64,000 nt of DNA from Chytridium lagenaria (lineage: Eukaryota > Chytridiomycota > Chytridiomycetes > Chytridiales > Chytridiaceae). This document shows, one piece after another, positions 11,926 through 26,159 of the stretch. The stretch's first letter is position 1; each line of letters starts with the position of its first letter. The translations under genes and the position numbers were made by a program. The notes under the pieces were generated by a model. That model was not told where the DNA came from and did no database searches. It saw only the letters and a list, made by a program, of their open reading frames with translations. The DNA lies in the NCBI GenBank assembly GCA_025449115.1, contig JAHLKC010000002.1, positions 310,001 through 374,000 of the forward strand, in the 5' to 3' direction.

Positions 11926-12443
11926 ATGAGGTGAATCAGACTGGGCATCAATGGGTACTAAGCGGATCGAAGAGGAATTATCGTCTGGACGTTGATCAAC
12001 CCACCTGTGTCTTTCTGCTTAGACACTGTATAGTCACTACCACTCTCCTCTATGCAGACTACATTGCATTTAATTGATCACACTTTTGCAATTATCCAGG
12101 TACGCTCCTCCCCAAAAACAAACTCAGGCCGAGAAGAAGTTGCAGAGGCTTGTGGATTACAACGCCCAACTTCACGAATCCTTGAATAGGCATCGTCTTC
12201 CCGTTTCCCAGGCATCCTACGAGTATGTTAATGTCTTACTTTTCATTCGCTTGAGAAATCTTCTGTATCTTTCACTATTTGTTGTCTTAATCGCGCCAGT
12301 TCTGTCCTTCAACTAACACCACAATCCAGGCTCATCAAGTTTTGCTCAGAAAACCCCGACCCTTTGCTCCCATCTATCTGGGAGCAGAGAGCAGAAATGA
12401 AGACCCTTTCAAGGAAAACGCTGGATGCTGCACTATTATCTGA
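11926..12443 (+). CDS. Heterotrimeric G protein gamma subunit
   Basis: A membrane-anchored G-gamma of about 80 residues (fungal Ste18/Gpg1 class), partner of G-beta in receptor signalling. Exon 2 at 12100-12232 encodes the coiled-coil start (AEKKLQRLVDYNAQLHESLN, then HRLPVSQASYE). Exon 3 at 12330-12443 encodes LIKFCSENPDPLLPSIWG and the ending KENAGCCTII, a prenylated CAAX box (CTII) preceded by a palmitoylatable Cys. The frame breaks once at a G run (12380-12382), where one G seems missing between PSIW and the rest. The start is inferred: ATGAG at 11926-11930 followed by GTGAAT would splice to give MRYAPP; other first exons are possible. Confidence 0.85.
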
Positions 12444-13262
12444 AAGAGTCGTCACGACAAATCGCACCAAGTCATTAGCTACCAACACCGTTGACCATCA
12501 TTTATTATCTTATCAAACCATTCCTGTTTTGACGTCCGCTCCCTGTGTTTTGGCTCTGATTTGGTTACTCTGACACAAGTCCTGGCCGCCCGCGCGAGTG
12601 AAGCGTTATTTGGAAGAACTCTATTCATACATTCGCCATCATCGTCCCCCTCCACTCTCGCTTCTATGCCGTCTAAGTTCCTCTGTTTCGTTTTCCTCTT
12701 GTATAGTAGATTTTATATTCTTTTTACGTCTTTTTCAACCTATGTTTTTCAAAGGCTCGGCCACTTCCTAAGATCGACCTGTCTTTTTCTCACTCTCGGT
12801 TTCACCCGCTTCGTTTTTTTTTTGTTCGTAATAAAAGCGATGTGTGCGAACTTGCTCGTCTCGCGCTTGATATCTCTCAATGATCATTACACATTATAAT
12901 TGGTCCAAAATCCAATTCCTTTATATTTCGGTCTTCATCTTAAAAATATGTTTATAAAAGAGAAAGTAAGCAGAGCCAGCTGCGCCTTTCACAGAACAAA
13001 ACAAAGAAAAAGGTAAAGGGACAACTTTTCACACAGACTTGATTCAATGCAAGCCAGAATAAAGAGAAAAGGAATTTTCCATGAGGCCAAAGTTGTTCAC
13101 ATGAGGCCAATAAATGAAAGTTCGAAGATAAAGTAGTGAGTATGTAATTTACAGTGAGAGAAAAATGGCTGCAGGGAATAAAAATAAAAAGAATATGGTA
13201 TATACAGATATTGCGGGAATGCAATATAAAATGAAAGGCGTCAGTAATCAATAAGGCTTCCC
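12444..13262. other. Non-coding region between convergent genes
   Basis: Probable 3' UTRs of the G-gamma and PH-domain genes. T-rich on the left half, A-rich on the right, with a T10 run near 12817-12826. No supportable gene. Confidence 0.4.
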
Positions 13263-15030
13263 TCACTTCTTCACCGACCGAGACCTCCCCAACAGCTTCA
13301 TCATAAGGCCACCTCCGTTATTCTCAGGCATCGAAGACGGTTCATGAACTTCAGGCGCAGATCCACGTCTTCGCATCGAAAAACCACGAGACATAAATTG
13401 CGATTCCGACTCAGAAAAAAGTCCTCTCTTTAGTGGACCTTCCGACGGCCATTCATTTCTCGGAGTCGGTGGATAAGGTTGCGGGGAATCTCTTTGCATG
13501 CTCGGTCTCCTTGGAGATGCACCACCCATCAGTATCATATCCGATGAGAAATCAACAGGATCGTCCTTTGTCACTTCGATAGACGGCACGGCAGTGTTTA
13601 AAGTCGATTCCTGGGAGAAAACTGAACCAGGTCCGGACTGAGCATAGGGTTGGATGACGAGATTAGGACGTCCGTGTTTCCGTGTATTCCAGGAAGGGTG
13701 AGGAGATACTGGGTATGATACGCCAACAGGGACGGGAGATGTATCGATGGTCGGGTATCCATGGGAGGCTTGACTTCTAAATACGGAGAGTGGACCGCTT
13801 ACAGAAGGAGATACGGTTGCGGGTACATTGTAAACCGAAACCCCTTGTGCGTACATAGCGTCCGAAGGTCTTCTCAACATCAATTGTGAGGGCATCGGGC
13901 CGGTATCCGCCGAATCGAGTTGTTGCAAACGAGAAGACCCCACACTTTCACGACGAGGCCCACGAACGTTTTTCCAAGTAATGTGGCGGATAGCTTCATG
14001 TTTTGGTGCCATTGTGTCTGGTAAACTCCCTCGACGTCTCATGGCAATGGGAACTAGACGGTTGAACCATTCGAAGAGGTTGGATTCGTCGTGGTGCTGG
14101 AGAAGCCAGACTCTTTCGACAATGGAGCCGTCAGGAGTGTATCCGATGCCGCGAACTTCGAGAACCCATCCTGATGAAAAGGAGCCATCTTCGTGATTAG
14201 AAGGGAGACCGTCTGATGAAACTTGATTTGTAACGGTGACGGGAAGGAAGGTGATGGGGAGTTCGGCCGGTATATCTGACCGAAACAAGTATAGACTTGA
14301 GTCGTTTAACACAAAGAACCTTGATTTCCATTGACGTTCTCCAGTCGCCCGCGACAAGGAAAGCTTGTTAAGAAAACCACAAGTGGCACTAAAACAACAA
14401 CGTAAATAAAGCGAACCATTGTCAACCAACAAACAACGCAACTCACTTTGGATGTTGTAGTAAGGAACCGACAGAGTACATCAGCTGCGCAGGACCTAGT
14501 TGCGGTGTAGGTGGTGGAGTATACGGCGAGGACAGCTGTTCAGGAGTATCGTCTTCATGTTCAAGCTCAAAGATGGTAGCAGCCAGCGCATCCAACAACC
14601 CATCCAAGCTCTTTGCAGTCGATGAATCCGCAGACGATGCAACCGGAGAAGCAAGTCGAGGTACATCGTTATCAACAGGCGAATACATTGTTGTCAGGTA
14701 GCAATTAACTATATCCCCGATGCTGGATGAAGGGTTTTTATAAAGGCCCGGAAGGCTGGAGTTGTCAGCTTTGTCGTCCATGGTGGCGATGGTGCCGCCC
14801 CAAGAATCAATATTTTCAAAAGGCTGTGAACGGGAAGGATCTTGCCCCTTCGACCCTTTATCCAAGAGCATTGCGTTATGCGAACGTTCAATCTGTGGCA
14901 ATGCCTCGTCGAAAAGCAAGTGCTTGAAGAAATGAAAGATAAAGAGAAATAAACTTTGCTAATATGTACGAACAAAGACGTGGGCTTGAAATACCTCAAC
15001 ACCTTACACACAACTTTGAAACGCAATCAT
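13263..15030 (-). CDS. PH-domain protein with long disordered tail
   Basis: A protein with one pleckstrin-homology domain, suggesting phosphoinositide or membrane binding. Exon order: a Ser/Pro-rich N-terminal part (about 14919-14446), then a 50-nt intron joined in phase 2 so that SLLQHPN runs into ATCGFLNKLSLSR, then the PH core with RQWKSRFFVLNDSSLYLF near 14290-14340 and the C-terminal helix VWLLQHHDESNLFEWFNRL near 14050-14110. The remaining 270 residues are Pro/Ser-rich, with KLLGRSRSVKK at the end. The start is inferred: an ATG at 15030 gives MIAFQSC and splices over a 90-nt intron into HLLFDEALPQIERSH; the next usable ATG lies inside that exon. I cannot assign a named family beyond the PH fold. 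Confidence 0.72.
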
Positions 15031-15151
15031 CTCGGATAATGACAACAATAAAGCTGGCTGGTTGGAAGGTTTACGAAAGTTTGTTTCAAAAGTCAAAAAC
15101 ATTTGCCCCGTTCACCATTAATTAATTTATTGCGCCGAACAAATTAATCCT

Positions 15152-16856
15152 TTACCCTCGTTTGAGGGACTGAAAAACAATTGTCGCCTCTTTAACCCAA
15201 GAGTATTGGATGCAGAACGATTCAATCTCAATTTGAAATTGGTGCATAGAGAGGGCTGGGTTTCGAAATACTGATTGAAGAAACACGCAGACCTAACACG
15301 AAGAGAAATTAGGGGAACGGCTAAAGACATTGGACAATAAATTGAAGTAATATAGGGAAGAATCAGACATACCAGCCGCACTTGACGGCTTTGAGAAAGA
15401 CGGTCTCTGATACGATCGCAACTTTGAATGCAATTTGAAATATACGCGGTGATGAATTCATTGGGGAGCTCCAATGTGGATAAAAGACCATTAAAAACCT
15501 CCATTGAGTGCAGGGTCACTGGACTACTTATGACGGCTGATAGGCATCTGAATTAACACTGATTTTAAAAAAATATCTGGCGTGACATACATACATATCT
15601 TCATGGCTTGACGCGATTAACTGCCGTATTAATACCACTGCAACGGCTGGATTATTTTCAATTAATTCAGATATTTTTACAGGAGAATAGTCGAGAAGTA
15701 AGCAGAATGTTGCGGTTCGCTCTAATTCATTGATGGCAAGCTATGCAATAAAATTTAGAGGCTTATTACATAAGCATTTACAAAAACTTAACCTTCATTT
15801 GTGGATTGTTTAGGGGTCTTTGGTGAGCTATCGCCATCACTCTACGAGCAATATCTTGACTTCGTACATCCTGTGACGTGCTGGTGTCAATATCAAAATC
15901 GTATCCTGGACATGGAGGAAACAGCCAAATACACTACCAACTTATTAACTTTAATAACATTAAGACAATACCGCATCACCCGAGAAACTATCGTCCTTGG
16001 TTCGTTCATTGATTGGTACTTCAATAACAGGAAGTTCATAGAGCTCGGATATCGCAATTTCACTTGATACAAAAATGTCAACTGCGGCGGCCAGTGATTC
16101 ATGTACGGTCGTTCGGAGTAATTCCTTGCAGAATTAAAATATGTATGCTTAGCTCACCCACAGATCATCACTTTCTGGCATTGTAATTATTGCTGAGTAT
16201 GAATGCATGATTTAAACCCTCGTATGTAGTGAATATGCTCTCGAAAATTCATGGAGCTCTGAATGACATGCGGAAGCCGGAGAGTTTTGACCAGCATATC
16301 TGCTGTCACCATATCAATCACGACTCCCACATCCATACGAGAGACCTGTTTCATATTAGTCTATAGTGCGCGTCAAATGCCACTCAACCTCCGCATATTT
16401 CTCACCGGAAACTATGCAGCATGCCATCCATTTTTCTGCTGCTGAAATTGATGGTCCTACTGCAATTTGGTCTCTAACGTGCCTTGGAATGGGGTGGATG
16501 GGTTTTGTGTCAATAGATCTGCGGAAACTTTGTGAAGATCATTTTCGTAGTATTCCAAAATCACATCTGCAAATGGATTATCCCGAATAGACCCTGTAAA
16601 AAGCCTTGATATACAGAATAGTGCGCTCACTCGCATGGATGACTGAGACGAACGATGAGAAAGTCAACCAGGATGGAAATGGAAAGCACCTTTGGTAGTA
16701 AGACTCGCTCTCGTAAAAGAATTGAAAGAAGTGCCCCAAATCCAATGAGGTCAAAGTGGAAGAGAATATGCTCATGACCGCATATGCCATATCATCAAAC
16801 GTAAGATCCAGTCGCTCCAAAGCTGCATACAACTGCACCAACTCGCTTTTAATCAT
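15152..16856 (-). CDS. CNOT11: CCR4-NOT complex subunit 11 (CNOT11) homolog
   Basis: A subunit of the CCR4-NOT deadenylase that docks CNOT10 onto the scaffold. The C-terminal block is diagnostic: MTLHSMEVFNGLLSTLELP, EFITAYISNCIQSCDRIRD, RQVRLVCLILP near 15370-15520, then VCVFLQSVFRNPALSMHQFQ and IEIESFCIQYSWVKEATIVF near 15160-15290, ending at TAA 15152-15154. The N-terminal block (16856-16650) reads TFDDMAYAVMSIFSSTLTS then LGALLSILLRERVLLPK once a missing G is allowed at 16734-16737, matching the family's first helices; NPFADVILEYY follows near 16580. The middle is poorly conserved and broken by introns and frame shifts. Its ATG is only 20 bp from the proposed TGS1 start on the other strand. 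Confidence 0.82.
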
Positions 16857-16876
16857 TTCAACGAAGACAATTCCAA

Positions 16877-18174
<1,298 letters not shown>

Positions 18175-18203
18175 GTATGTGATTTCTATAGAAAAAAAAC
18201 GCC

Positions 18204-20397
18204 TTACTCAAACTTGATCCCTTGGGCCAATGGAAGCTGCCCGCTATAATTTATGGTGCTTTGAAATTGAAAATGATGAGAACAGAGATAGTACATGTTT
18301 GTTTTCATACCATGTTTGGCGGCGTGTATACTGTTTCCATGAATCTGAACCGGACTCCCTGCCTCCGCCAGTTTCCTTTTCGCCACCGAAAGCTCCTCCG
18401 ATTTCAGCGCCGTTAGTTGGGATGTTGCTGTAAATATACATGGAAGGTTATCCAAAAAAAAGGCATTACTTTAAAATCTTTAGGACTTTAAACTTACACA
18501 TTGACAATGCCACAATCAGAACCCGCTGCCCTGGAAGAAAAAAGGATTCTATCAGTAAAGGTGACGGAAAAGAATGAAGAGCGATGGAAAAGAATGAAGA
18601 GCGATATGTTGTACCCGGTCCATTTAAAAACATTTTGCAATATTTTGAGTAAAGAGACTGCTGCTAAGCCCCTGCTTTACGTGGTTGTTCCATCCGATAG
18701 CTTCCTCCAAGTTCTATAACAAATTAAAAACTCAGTCGGCAAAGAAATATCAACCTTAATCTTCATAACGTGCAAGATAGGGACAAACACTTCATTTTGA
18801 ACGACGGGGGCGTCCGGGGATACACTTGTGATTGTGGGCATAACAAAGTTGCCTGGAGAATTAATGACTTCACCTCCAAATACGATTTTTCCTCCTTGCT
18901 CCTTCACAGCCTTGATTGCCTTTTTGTACTGCTCAACTGCCGCGACGGTGTGGAGGGGACCACACAGAGTACCCTCTACATAAATAAGCGCTTGCTGCAT
19001 AGAAAAATGTACCTTCCAAGGGGTTCCCAATCTTGACTTGCTGATAAGCAGCGACAAGTCTCTTCATAAATTCGTCGTGAATTTTCTCGTGCAGGAAAAG
19101 TCTTCGAGTCGTCGTGCATCTCTGACTGTGAGTTTGATGTTAATGTCGAAAAACTCAGATGCTAAGAAAAACAAAAACGACAGCAAGCGCGAAAGATTTA
19201 TCACCCCGCAGTTCCAACAGCTGCGAACAAAACAGAGCGGACCGACAACTCAATATCAGCATCATCGAGGACAATGATTGCGTTGTTTCCGCCAAGTTCA
19301 AGAATCAGCTTGCCTAAATAAATAAGATACTAAACGTTACATTTAATCAATTTACCAAATCTCTCCTGCACGACTTTTCCAACCTTGCGACCAACCTACA
19401 AAAAATGAGCATTTTGAAACCATTCATTATATTCTTACCTCGGTACTGCCAGTGAAGGACATAAGGGCTACCCGAGGGTCGTGGGAAAGCATTTCGCCAA
19501 CATCAGCGCCACCACAGCAAAGTGAGTGAATGGCACCCGGAAGATTGTTTTCAGCAAGAACCTTTTCAATGATTTTCGTTGTGGCGATAGACACCAAAGG
19601 AGTAGAGGGCGATGGCTTCCACACCGTAGTGTTACCGGTGATAAGTGCCAAAGCCACATTCCAACCGGCAACCGCAGCGGGGAAGTTGACTTCTCGTGTA
19701 TCAGACTTATAAACACGTCAATTGATGTGGCTTACAGGCGGATATAATTCCAGCGACTCCAAGAGGATGGAATTGCTCCAGCATGATGTGTCCAGGGCGC
19801 TCAGAAGGGATCACTTGACCATTAAGAGCCCGCGACAAACCAACTGCATAATCCGCAATATCAATATATTCTTGAATTTCGCCAACACCTTCAGGAAGGA
19901 TTTTACCAACCTCTTCTGCAATTAGTATAGTCAACTTGCGGAATAGTCTCACCCATGGAAACGAGGGCACCAAGTGCATCTCGATGGATATGCAGACGCT
20001 CCCTAATTTGCCTGACGATCTCACCCCTCTTCGGTGCAGGGATCTTATTTGAATTAGAAACTATCGCCACTACCAAGTCAAACCTCTCTCCACATGTGTT
20101 GAGCATCTTTTGCGAGCTCAAGAGTCTTGTCCATATCCTTGGTTGATCCCTACAAAGAATGAGCCAACAATTGAATCCTGGCCTTACAGTAATCACTTCG
20201 GCAATGACTTCATTGGTGGCCGGGTTTACACTCTGAACGACTGGCCCAGAACCTCCCCATTGGCCGTTGAAGACACCGAGGTTGCCTTTCTCCGCTATGC
20301 CAAGCTCCTTCAAAATTGCCTTTTGCCGTGTAAAAACTGAGGAGTATCTCGATCCACGAGAGGACAATGAAGTCGCGAGTCTGGGGAGTCGAAGCAT
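18204..20397 (-). CDS. ALDH7A1: Aldehyde dehydrogenase family 7 (ALDH7A1, antiquitin-like)
   Basis: An NAD-dependent alpha-aminoadipic semialdehyde (P6C) dehydrogenase, usually mitochondrial, acting in lysine breakdown and aldehyde detoxification. The ATG at 20397 gives an Arg/Ser-rich leader ([20 protein letters not shown]) typical of mitochondrial import. Then follow [89 protein letters not shown] near 19280, the catalytic Cys in [13 protein letters not shown] (codon 19116-19118), PGNFVMPTI, and the family-specific [20 protein letters not shown] near 18390-18440. It ends [10 protein letters not shown] at TAA 18204. At least eight exons with small frame breaks. Fungal lysine is mostly made through the aminoadipate route; this enzyme points to catabolism as well. 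Confidence 0.93.
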
Positions 20398-20592
20398 TTG
20401 GATGACGCTGTTTGATGAACTTTTTGGTCTCCGAAAGTCTCTCGGAAATGGGTTTTGACAAATAAATATTTAGGTCCGCAGGTTTGAATGGCGTTGACAG
20501 AGTTTGATTAGACCACGATTTTATCTATTTTTTTACAGGCAGTCGTTCTGACTTCGGTTGGCGTAGATATCGTGATGGAGTGTGCCAAAGAT

Positions 20593-22354
20593 TTATTTTT
20601 CGTTTACTATATTGAGCGTAAAAGCTTCCAAATCTGCACCCGTGAAGACCCAACCTCTGAAGGGCCCATCAGATAAAACTTGACTTCGAGCTGCCCTGTA
20701 TGCAACAGAAAGCAATTTCACTTGTGCGTAAGGCATAGATCTCAAGTCAACACTGAGCTGATGTTAGAACAGCTTCAAGAGATGTTAATCTCAACCTTTT
20801 CAGCATATCCGGAAGATGCTCCGTAGGTAAGCAATCTACCACTTCCGCGAAGTCCGCGAGAGAACGCGTTTTGTTATTTTCGGTCTAAAAAAAAGTCAGA
20901 ATAATCAACCATAATCCACCACATTGCTTTTAAAGGCCACTTTCCATCCTTTGGTCGGAATCCTTGTCTTCGTCCATTCACTATTACTTCCCTATCTGGC
21001 TCGCACCCCAGCGACCAAGTAATAGCTACATATAGGTTAAGTATATTTCAAAGAAGAAAAAAAACAAACAGAAAAAATAAATAAAAATAAAAAACTAGCA
21101 ACATTCATGGCATGTGACAATGCTCTTGCTATCGCGAGACTTCAGAAGAGAGCCCTTGCTCCAATCGAAATCAGACGAAGCTGGTTTTATACTCGGCTTG
21201 CTGACACGATAGCCCGATGGGAGATCTGATTTTCCAGATTGAGGTGTAAGTAGACACGAAAAAACAAACGAGAGGTACCTGTAGTACTTGATAAGCGCTC
21301 AATGCAAGCCTGTCCTATTGCATCGCTATCAAAATAGTCTCCAACGACAATCGAAGAAAGATATATAGGTTCCAATAATATCGAAACCATAGCACCGCAT
21401 ATCCCCACAACATTCCACTTCGCTATCTTGTCACTAAAATCGTCATGATTATTGGTAAAAACTCTTCAACCTGCAAGACATTGCTAAAGATACTTCTGAG
21501 TCAAGTCGGCCTAAGAAACAGAATGTCAGTGATTACAAATAAAACTGCATAATTATCTGTCTACTCTACCTGGCTTGGTCCGTAAAGCACCCTGCACATT
21601 GAAAGAGTCACGTCCACGAAGAATGTTTCCACGACGTTTGGCGTCTTCCAAATTCTGCAACCTTCCGTTGTCTCCTTCTTTCATCTTTTTGGACTTTTTC
21701 ATCTCATCGCGTATATCTTCCTCATACTTCCTTTTCTTCTCCAAATTTACTGTTCTTTCCTCATCAGTTTGACTCGATTCTACTTGGGACATTGAGGCGT
21801 CTCCACATGGACTTTGGGATATATAGAGGTGAAACTTGACGTCCGGTTTAAGCTTAAAACTGGACATATACGCTTCGAAAACGGAAGATTCTGTTTTTAA
21901 ACACCTTTTCATCTGATTTAAAATGTATCTATACTTCAGTGAAGGCTAAGGATGAGTAAACCTGATAAAAGATCGCCTGCATATAACTCCGCGTGGGCGT
22001 CATTCAGACATCGCCGTCTTTAGAAGAGCGCTATGTGGCTGGCATTAAGCCCAGTGCTGACCAACTCGTTAAAACAGATGGCTCATGCAGTAGTAGTTGC
22101 CTCACCCCAATGCAACGCATTTCTTTCCGCAATCTGCGGATGAATCAACATGTATTGCTCAATTACTCTTGTTTACCATCAGCCTGAACAATACCGGCAA
22201 GAACTGTCCACTCCGATTTCTCCCCTTTACAGCCGGCTTTCCCTGTTTCGGAAGCTTCGGAATTTCTCCAGACACAGATGGAGATGTCGTCCTCCATTCT
22301 TCCTTCCTCTCTCCCGTCACACGTGAGGAGTAATAAATCTTCAAATGATGTCAT
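20593..22354 (-). CDS. TAD1: tRNA-specific adenosine deaminase 1 (ADAT1/Tad1)
   Basis: Converts A37 to inosine in tRNA-Ala; belongs to the ADAR/ADAT1 deaminase group. The zinc site is complete: HAE in LNDAHAELYAG at 21987-21995, PCG in ISQSPCGDAS near 21800, and the second Cys in VSLAMSCSDKIAKWN, joined across an intron near 21430-21465. Also seen: LPKQGKPAVKG followed after a one-base break by EKSEWTVLAGIVQ near 22180-22260 (G4 run at 22222-22225), GALRTKPGR near 21560, LEPIYLSSIVVGD near 21350-21390, and the C-terminal PFRGWVFTGADLEAF. It ends at TAA 20593-20595. The ATG at 22352-22354 (MTSFED) is the likeliest start, though the join to the LPKQGKP block is not clean. Confidence 0.9.
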
Positions 22355-22355
22355 G

Positions 22356-22968
22356 ATGGACAAAGGATCTGGCTCCTCCTCTAACGTCGGCAGCCTCCTC
22401 ACACACATATCCACTCCTGTCAAGGCTCAAGTCAATCAAACGGAGCCAATTCCAAAGTACTGCAAGCTGAACCTGCCGAAAGCTCCACAATGCTTTTGTG
22501 GATGAATATCTGAGTCGTCAGCCTTCCTCTGGGCTGCAAGATCGTCCTATCCCAGCAAGATGATGCCGAGTTTAGATGATGAGTTCAGTTATGAATGGTC
22601 GGATGAGGCGTTTACATTAAGAGCCACAGCCGGCTACATGAGCACGGCCTTCAGCAAAAGAACCAAAACGCCTGGCTCGACGAGTTTTTAGACCAAAACA
22701 TTTTGCAACAGCCTTCCACCTTATCGCTGAAACAGAGGGTTTACGTGAAGCGGAAGACTGGTTTTGGAGTAGCAAGTCATCCAAAGACTGGAATTGGGAT
22801 CTCATCTTTCAATCGCACGTTCTTCAGCATTCGGAAGCATTTCTTCATCATCGTCCAAGAATCGCATTCGCCAAATATCGAGCACTGCAAAGAAATGATA
22901 TGCTGCTGATTTTGTGGCTCTCTTTTCGCATTGCTTCCTGCTTCCTTGCATGTATATTAATAGAATAA
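22356..22968 (+). CDS. Unassigned ORF set, possibly one short gene
   Basis: Between the ADAT1 start and the CEP164-like start there are plus-strand open stretches that do not join cleanly. The most protein-like piece runs about 22640-22968 and reads KRLARRVFRPKHFATAFHLI, then EGLREAEDWFW, then DWNWDLIFQSHVLQHSEAF and LHHRPRIAFAKYRALQRND before TAA 22966-22968. An upstream piece includes AFVDEYLSRQPSSGLQDRP near 22490-22550. Amphipathic helical spacing and Trp-rich text look like real protein, but I recognise no family. Frame breaks of the kind seen elsewhere may hide its true form; it could also be chance. Confidence 0.35.
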
Positions 22969-22998
22969 CAATCACAATTGGGAATTTGTTGTTGGCAA

Positions 22999-25900
22999 AT
23001 GGCGGACACAACAAGAAACAATCATACTGGTGAGCCTCCATCTCGCATTTCATAAACTGAGTCCGACTCACACGACGCTTACCCACTCTCATCCTTACAG
23101 GAGGAAGAGTAAGTACATATCGCTCAGCATAATGTTCTTACAATTCAAGATTTGATGAGGATTATGAGCCACAGAAGAGTTCTATTCAGCTAAACATAAC
23201 AGAATTGTCACTGACATGGTACAGAAATCGTTGAGTACGCATCCTTTCTGGGAATAGATCTGTGAAAGAGAAACATCTTTTGTGGATTGCCAGAGAGTCA
23301 TTGAAAGCACCGCTGCCGCCAATTGGAAACCTTGGTATGCTTGCGTTTTTGACAGTACTGACGAGTTTAGCCAAACCGACGACATAACATATTACTTCAA
23401 TTTTGTCACTGGCGAAAGTATATGGATCATCCGTGTGATGACACTACAGAAAGCTTTACGAACGGGAAAAGCTAAAATCTGCTGGTGTATAAAGTCGGCA
23501 GATGATCAAGCTAAAAGCGTGTACTGTGCTTGATTTATTTCGCGGACTGATTCGTGTAGCCAAAGCAGGAAGTAAATCGAAAAACAATGATGAAAAGGTT
23601 CTAAAACCACTTGACAAAAAGAGGCAACGGTATTTAATTGATGATCAACTTGGTCTATTAATTCCATCCACCAGGCTATTGCTCCATCCTTGCTCCTCTT
23701 AAAGGTTGGGATGATAGGGGTGGCATTCCAGCAGTTCAATAAAGACGGACGACGAATCAAAATTTGCACCAGCACTTTAAGAAACCCTTTCTATTGAAAA
23801 AAAGGTCCGCACGATCTTCCGGGGATTTCAAGTTACATAAAGGCAGCAAACGACGAATCTCATAGTGAAGATGATGATGAAGAGGACGACGAGGACGACG
23901 ACGAGGAAGAGGAAGGCGATGATGAGGAGGAAGTCGAAGAAGATGACGAATTACAAGAAGATGTCGAGGACAATGACGAAACGGTAATCTACCTTCTTCA
24001 GAGAAATTACGAAGAAAGGAGGAGGAATCTCATATTCGAACGGATGAAGATTCGTCGGGTAAAAAGTCACTGTCGATTTCTGATGATGATTTTACGCCAC
24101 CCGGTCACCAGTATCTCAAAGCGGAAAGTAATGGGAAATTAGACCGTACAACCTCAAAGTCTACGCAGGAGAGAGTCCAAGTCGAAAGTTCTGCAAGTAA
24201 ACAGGAAATCATGAAGTCATCAGTAGAGAGACTTGATGGTTATCGGCTTGATCAAGAAAAGAAAGCTTTAGAGGAGCTGTATAAAAAGAAGATCGCTGAG
24301 CTTGAGGAAAAGGAAAAAGAAGCACTACATTTGAAGGAAGCCGCTGTAAGGGCAGCCACCGAGAGCCAGATTGAGGAGGAAGAAAAGTTCAAGGAAAAGC
24401 TGAGTGTGCTGAAGGAACGATATTCGCAGATGATTATGAAGGAGGAGGAACTTCAAAAAACGAGGTTCCAAGAGAGGTTGGAGGGTGTTAGGGAGTCTTA
24501 TGATGAGAAATTTGAAGACGAGAAGAAAAAGTTAGAGGACCAGTTGGAAGCTTTGAGAAATGAGAATGGAGAATCTTTAAAAAAGTTCACCCAATCGCTC
24601 AAAGCAATTCAAGATGAGGAGAAGGCAAAGGTCGAAAAGCAGCTCTCTGACAGTCTAAAAATATTTACGGATGAGCTAAATAAGAGAATTGAAGAAGAAA
24701 GACGTGCTCTCACAACTCGAATCGATAGAGAACGAGCTGATTTCGAGACTTACGCAACTTCCATCTTGGAAGAAGCGAAAAAGAAAATCAATTCTGACCA
24801 CGAGAGAGAACTTGAAGATCTTCGGGATCGCTTATCTCGTGAAAACGACCTTATTTTGGAGCAGGAAAAACTGCAATGATAATGAACGAAATGAAGAAGC
24901 TAGACTCTATAGAGCAGGAAGTCGAGAGCCGGCGTCGGGAACTTGAAGATGCTAAGTCCGATCTCATTCTTCATGAACGAGAGGTCGAAAACAGGAGAAA
25001 GGCAATTGCCGAAGAGAAAGTAACTCTCGCAGAGCTTGAAAAGGAGCTTGCTATAAGTGTCGAACAACAGAAAAGGGCACGGCTTACCGCTCCCGCACAT
25101 CACGTGCCTATGCAAGCCGTGCCTATGCAGCAAGTCCCAACGGTGGAGACCTATGAGAGACGGCAAACTTATATTCCCACTTCCCCGAGGAAGACGGAAA
25201 TAGAGGGCCACGGTTAGTCTTTACAAGTTATAAGCTTTCATTCCGATTCATTCCTGTGTCTTGAGATTATTGTTCAAAAGCCTCTCCCCTTTCATATCCA
25301 AGCCTGAACCTTTTAAACTTCTTAGATGCGTATTTCATTCAAGATGATCCGGAAAGTGACTTTGAGAGGTAGATAGCTTTTTTTGTCATTCTCTTCTTTA
25401 CTAAAATCTTTGATAGTGAAAACACAAGCTCCAGTCCCACCATGCGTTTAAAAAGACAGTTTAAAAAAGAGGAGCGACAGATTGAGCAAGCTCGGCAATT
25501 TATAAAACAACAAAAGGAAAGAGTGTTAGACCCATTTGATTCACCTCGCAGTATCAATCCTCAAATTGTAAGTTCGAGTGATCTGAGAAATTTCTGACTT
25601 TAAAGAATTTCGTGGCTTCAAATATGAGAAACCCTGATTACGTCCCGTCTGAATTTGGGCAACCGGAAATGCAATGTTTGACTCAGGTACTTTAGTTAAT
25701 GGACGCAAACTAAATGTTTGGGAAGAATCGAGAGGAATTGAGGAATCGCAAAGCACCCCAATTAGCAAACCAGACATTTTGGATTCAACAGGAAAATTGT
25801 ATGAATGACCAATGGATTCACAGCTAATATTTTTTAAAGGGCGTATTCACAAGCATGGACAATGCCTTCAAATATATACAATCCCGCACCATTTACTCTG

Positions 25901-26050
25901 GGCCGAAATGTGAGAAAGTATGTGGAGCCAAAATTTAGCGATAGGCAAATGTTCTCTTCAAAGAGTCACAGGTCAGGAAAAACCGACACGTTTTTGGCGG
26001 AACATCAATCATGGCTCCAGAATTACAAAGCCGTAAATGGGAGCTATTGA
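22999..26050 (+). CDS. CEP164: CEP164-like centriolar distal-appendage protein with WW domain
   Basis: A probable homolog of CEP164, which sits on the basal-body distal appendages and helps dock the flagellum at the membrane. Seen: EEEFDEDYEPQK near 23100-23175 (joined over a short intron), EIVEYASFLGIDL near 23225-23255, LLWIARES near 23280, and a WW domain near 23320-23435 with [32 protein letters not shown]; the order EDYDE, LEFAREIGID, LLWLAREG, WW is the CEP164 signature. An acidic run near 23865-23980 is followed by about 340 residues of charged coiled coil (24211-25217), then a tail with FLAEHQSWLQNYKA before TGA at 26048. The start is uncertain: ATG 22999 (MADTTRNNH) does not splice in phase without a correction. 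Confidence 0.82.
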
Positions 26051-26159
26051 GTAAACCATCTCAGAAAATATGGTGATTATCACTTAAAAGGCATTGTAGA
26101 ATTTCTGACGACCTTGAGTTCATTTGAATCTATTTGTATATAAATAAACAAGCATCTAC

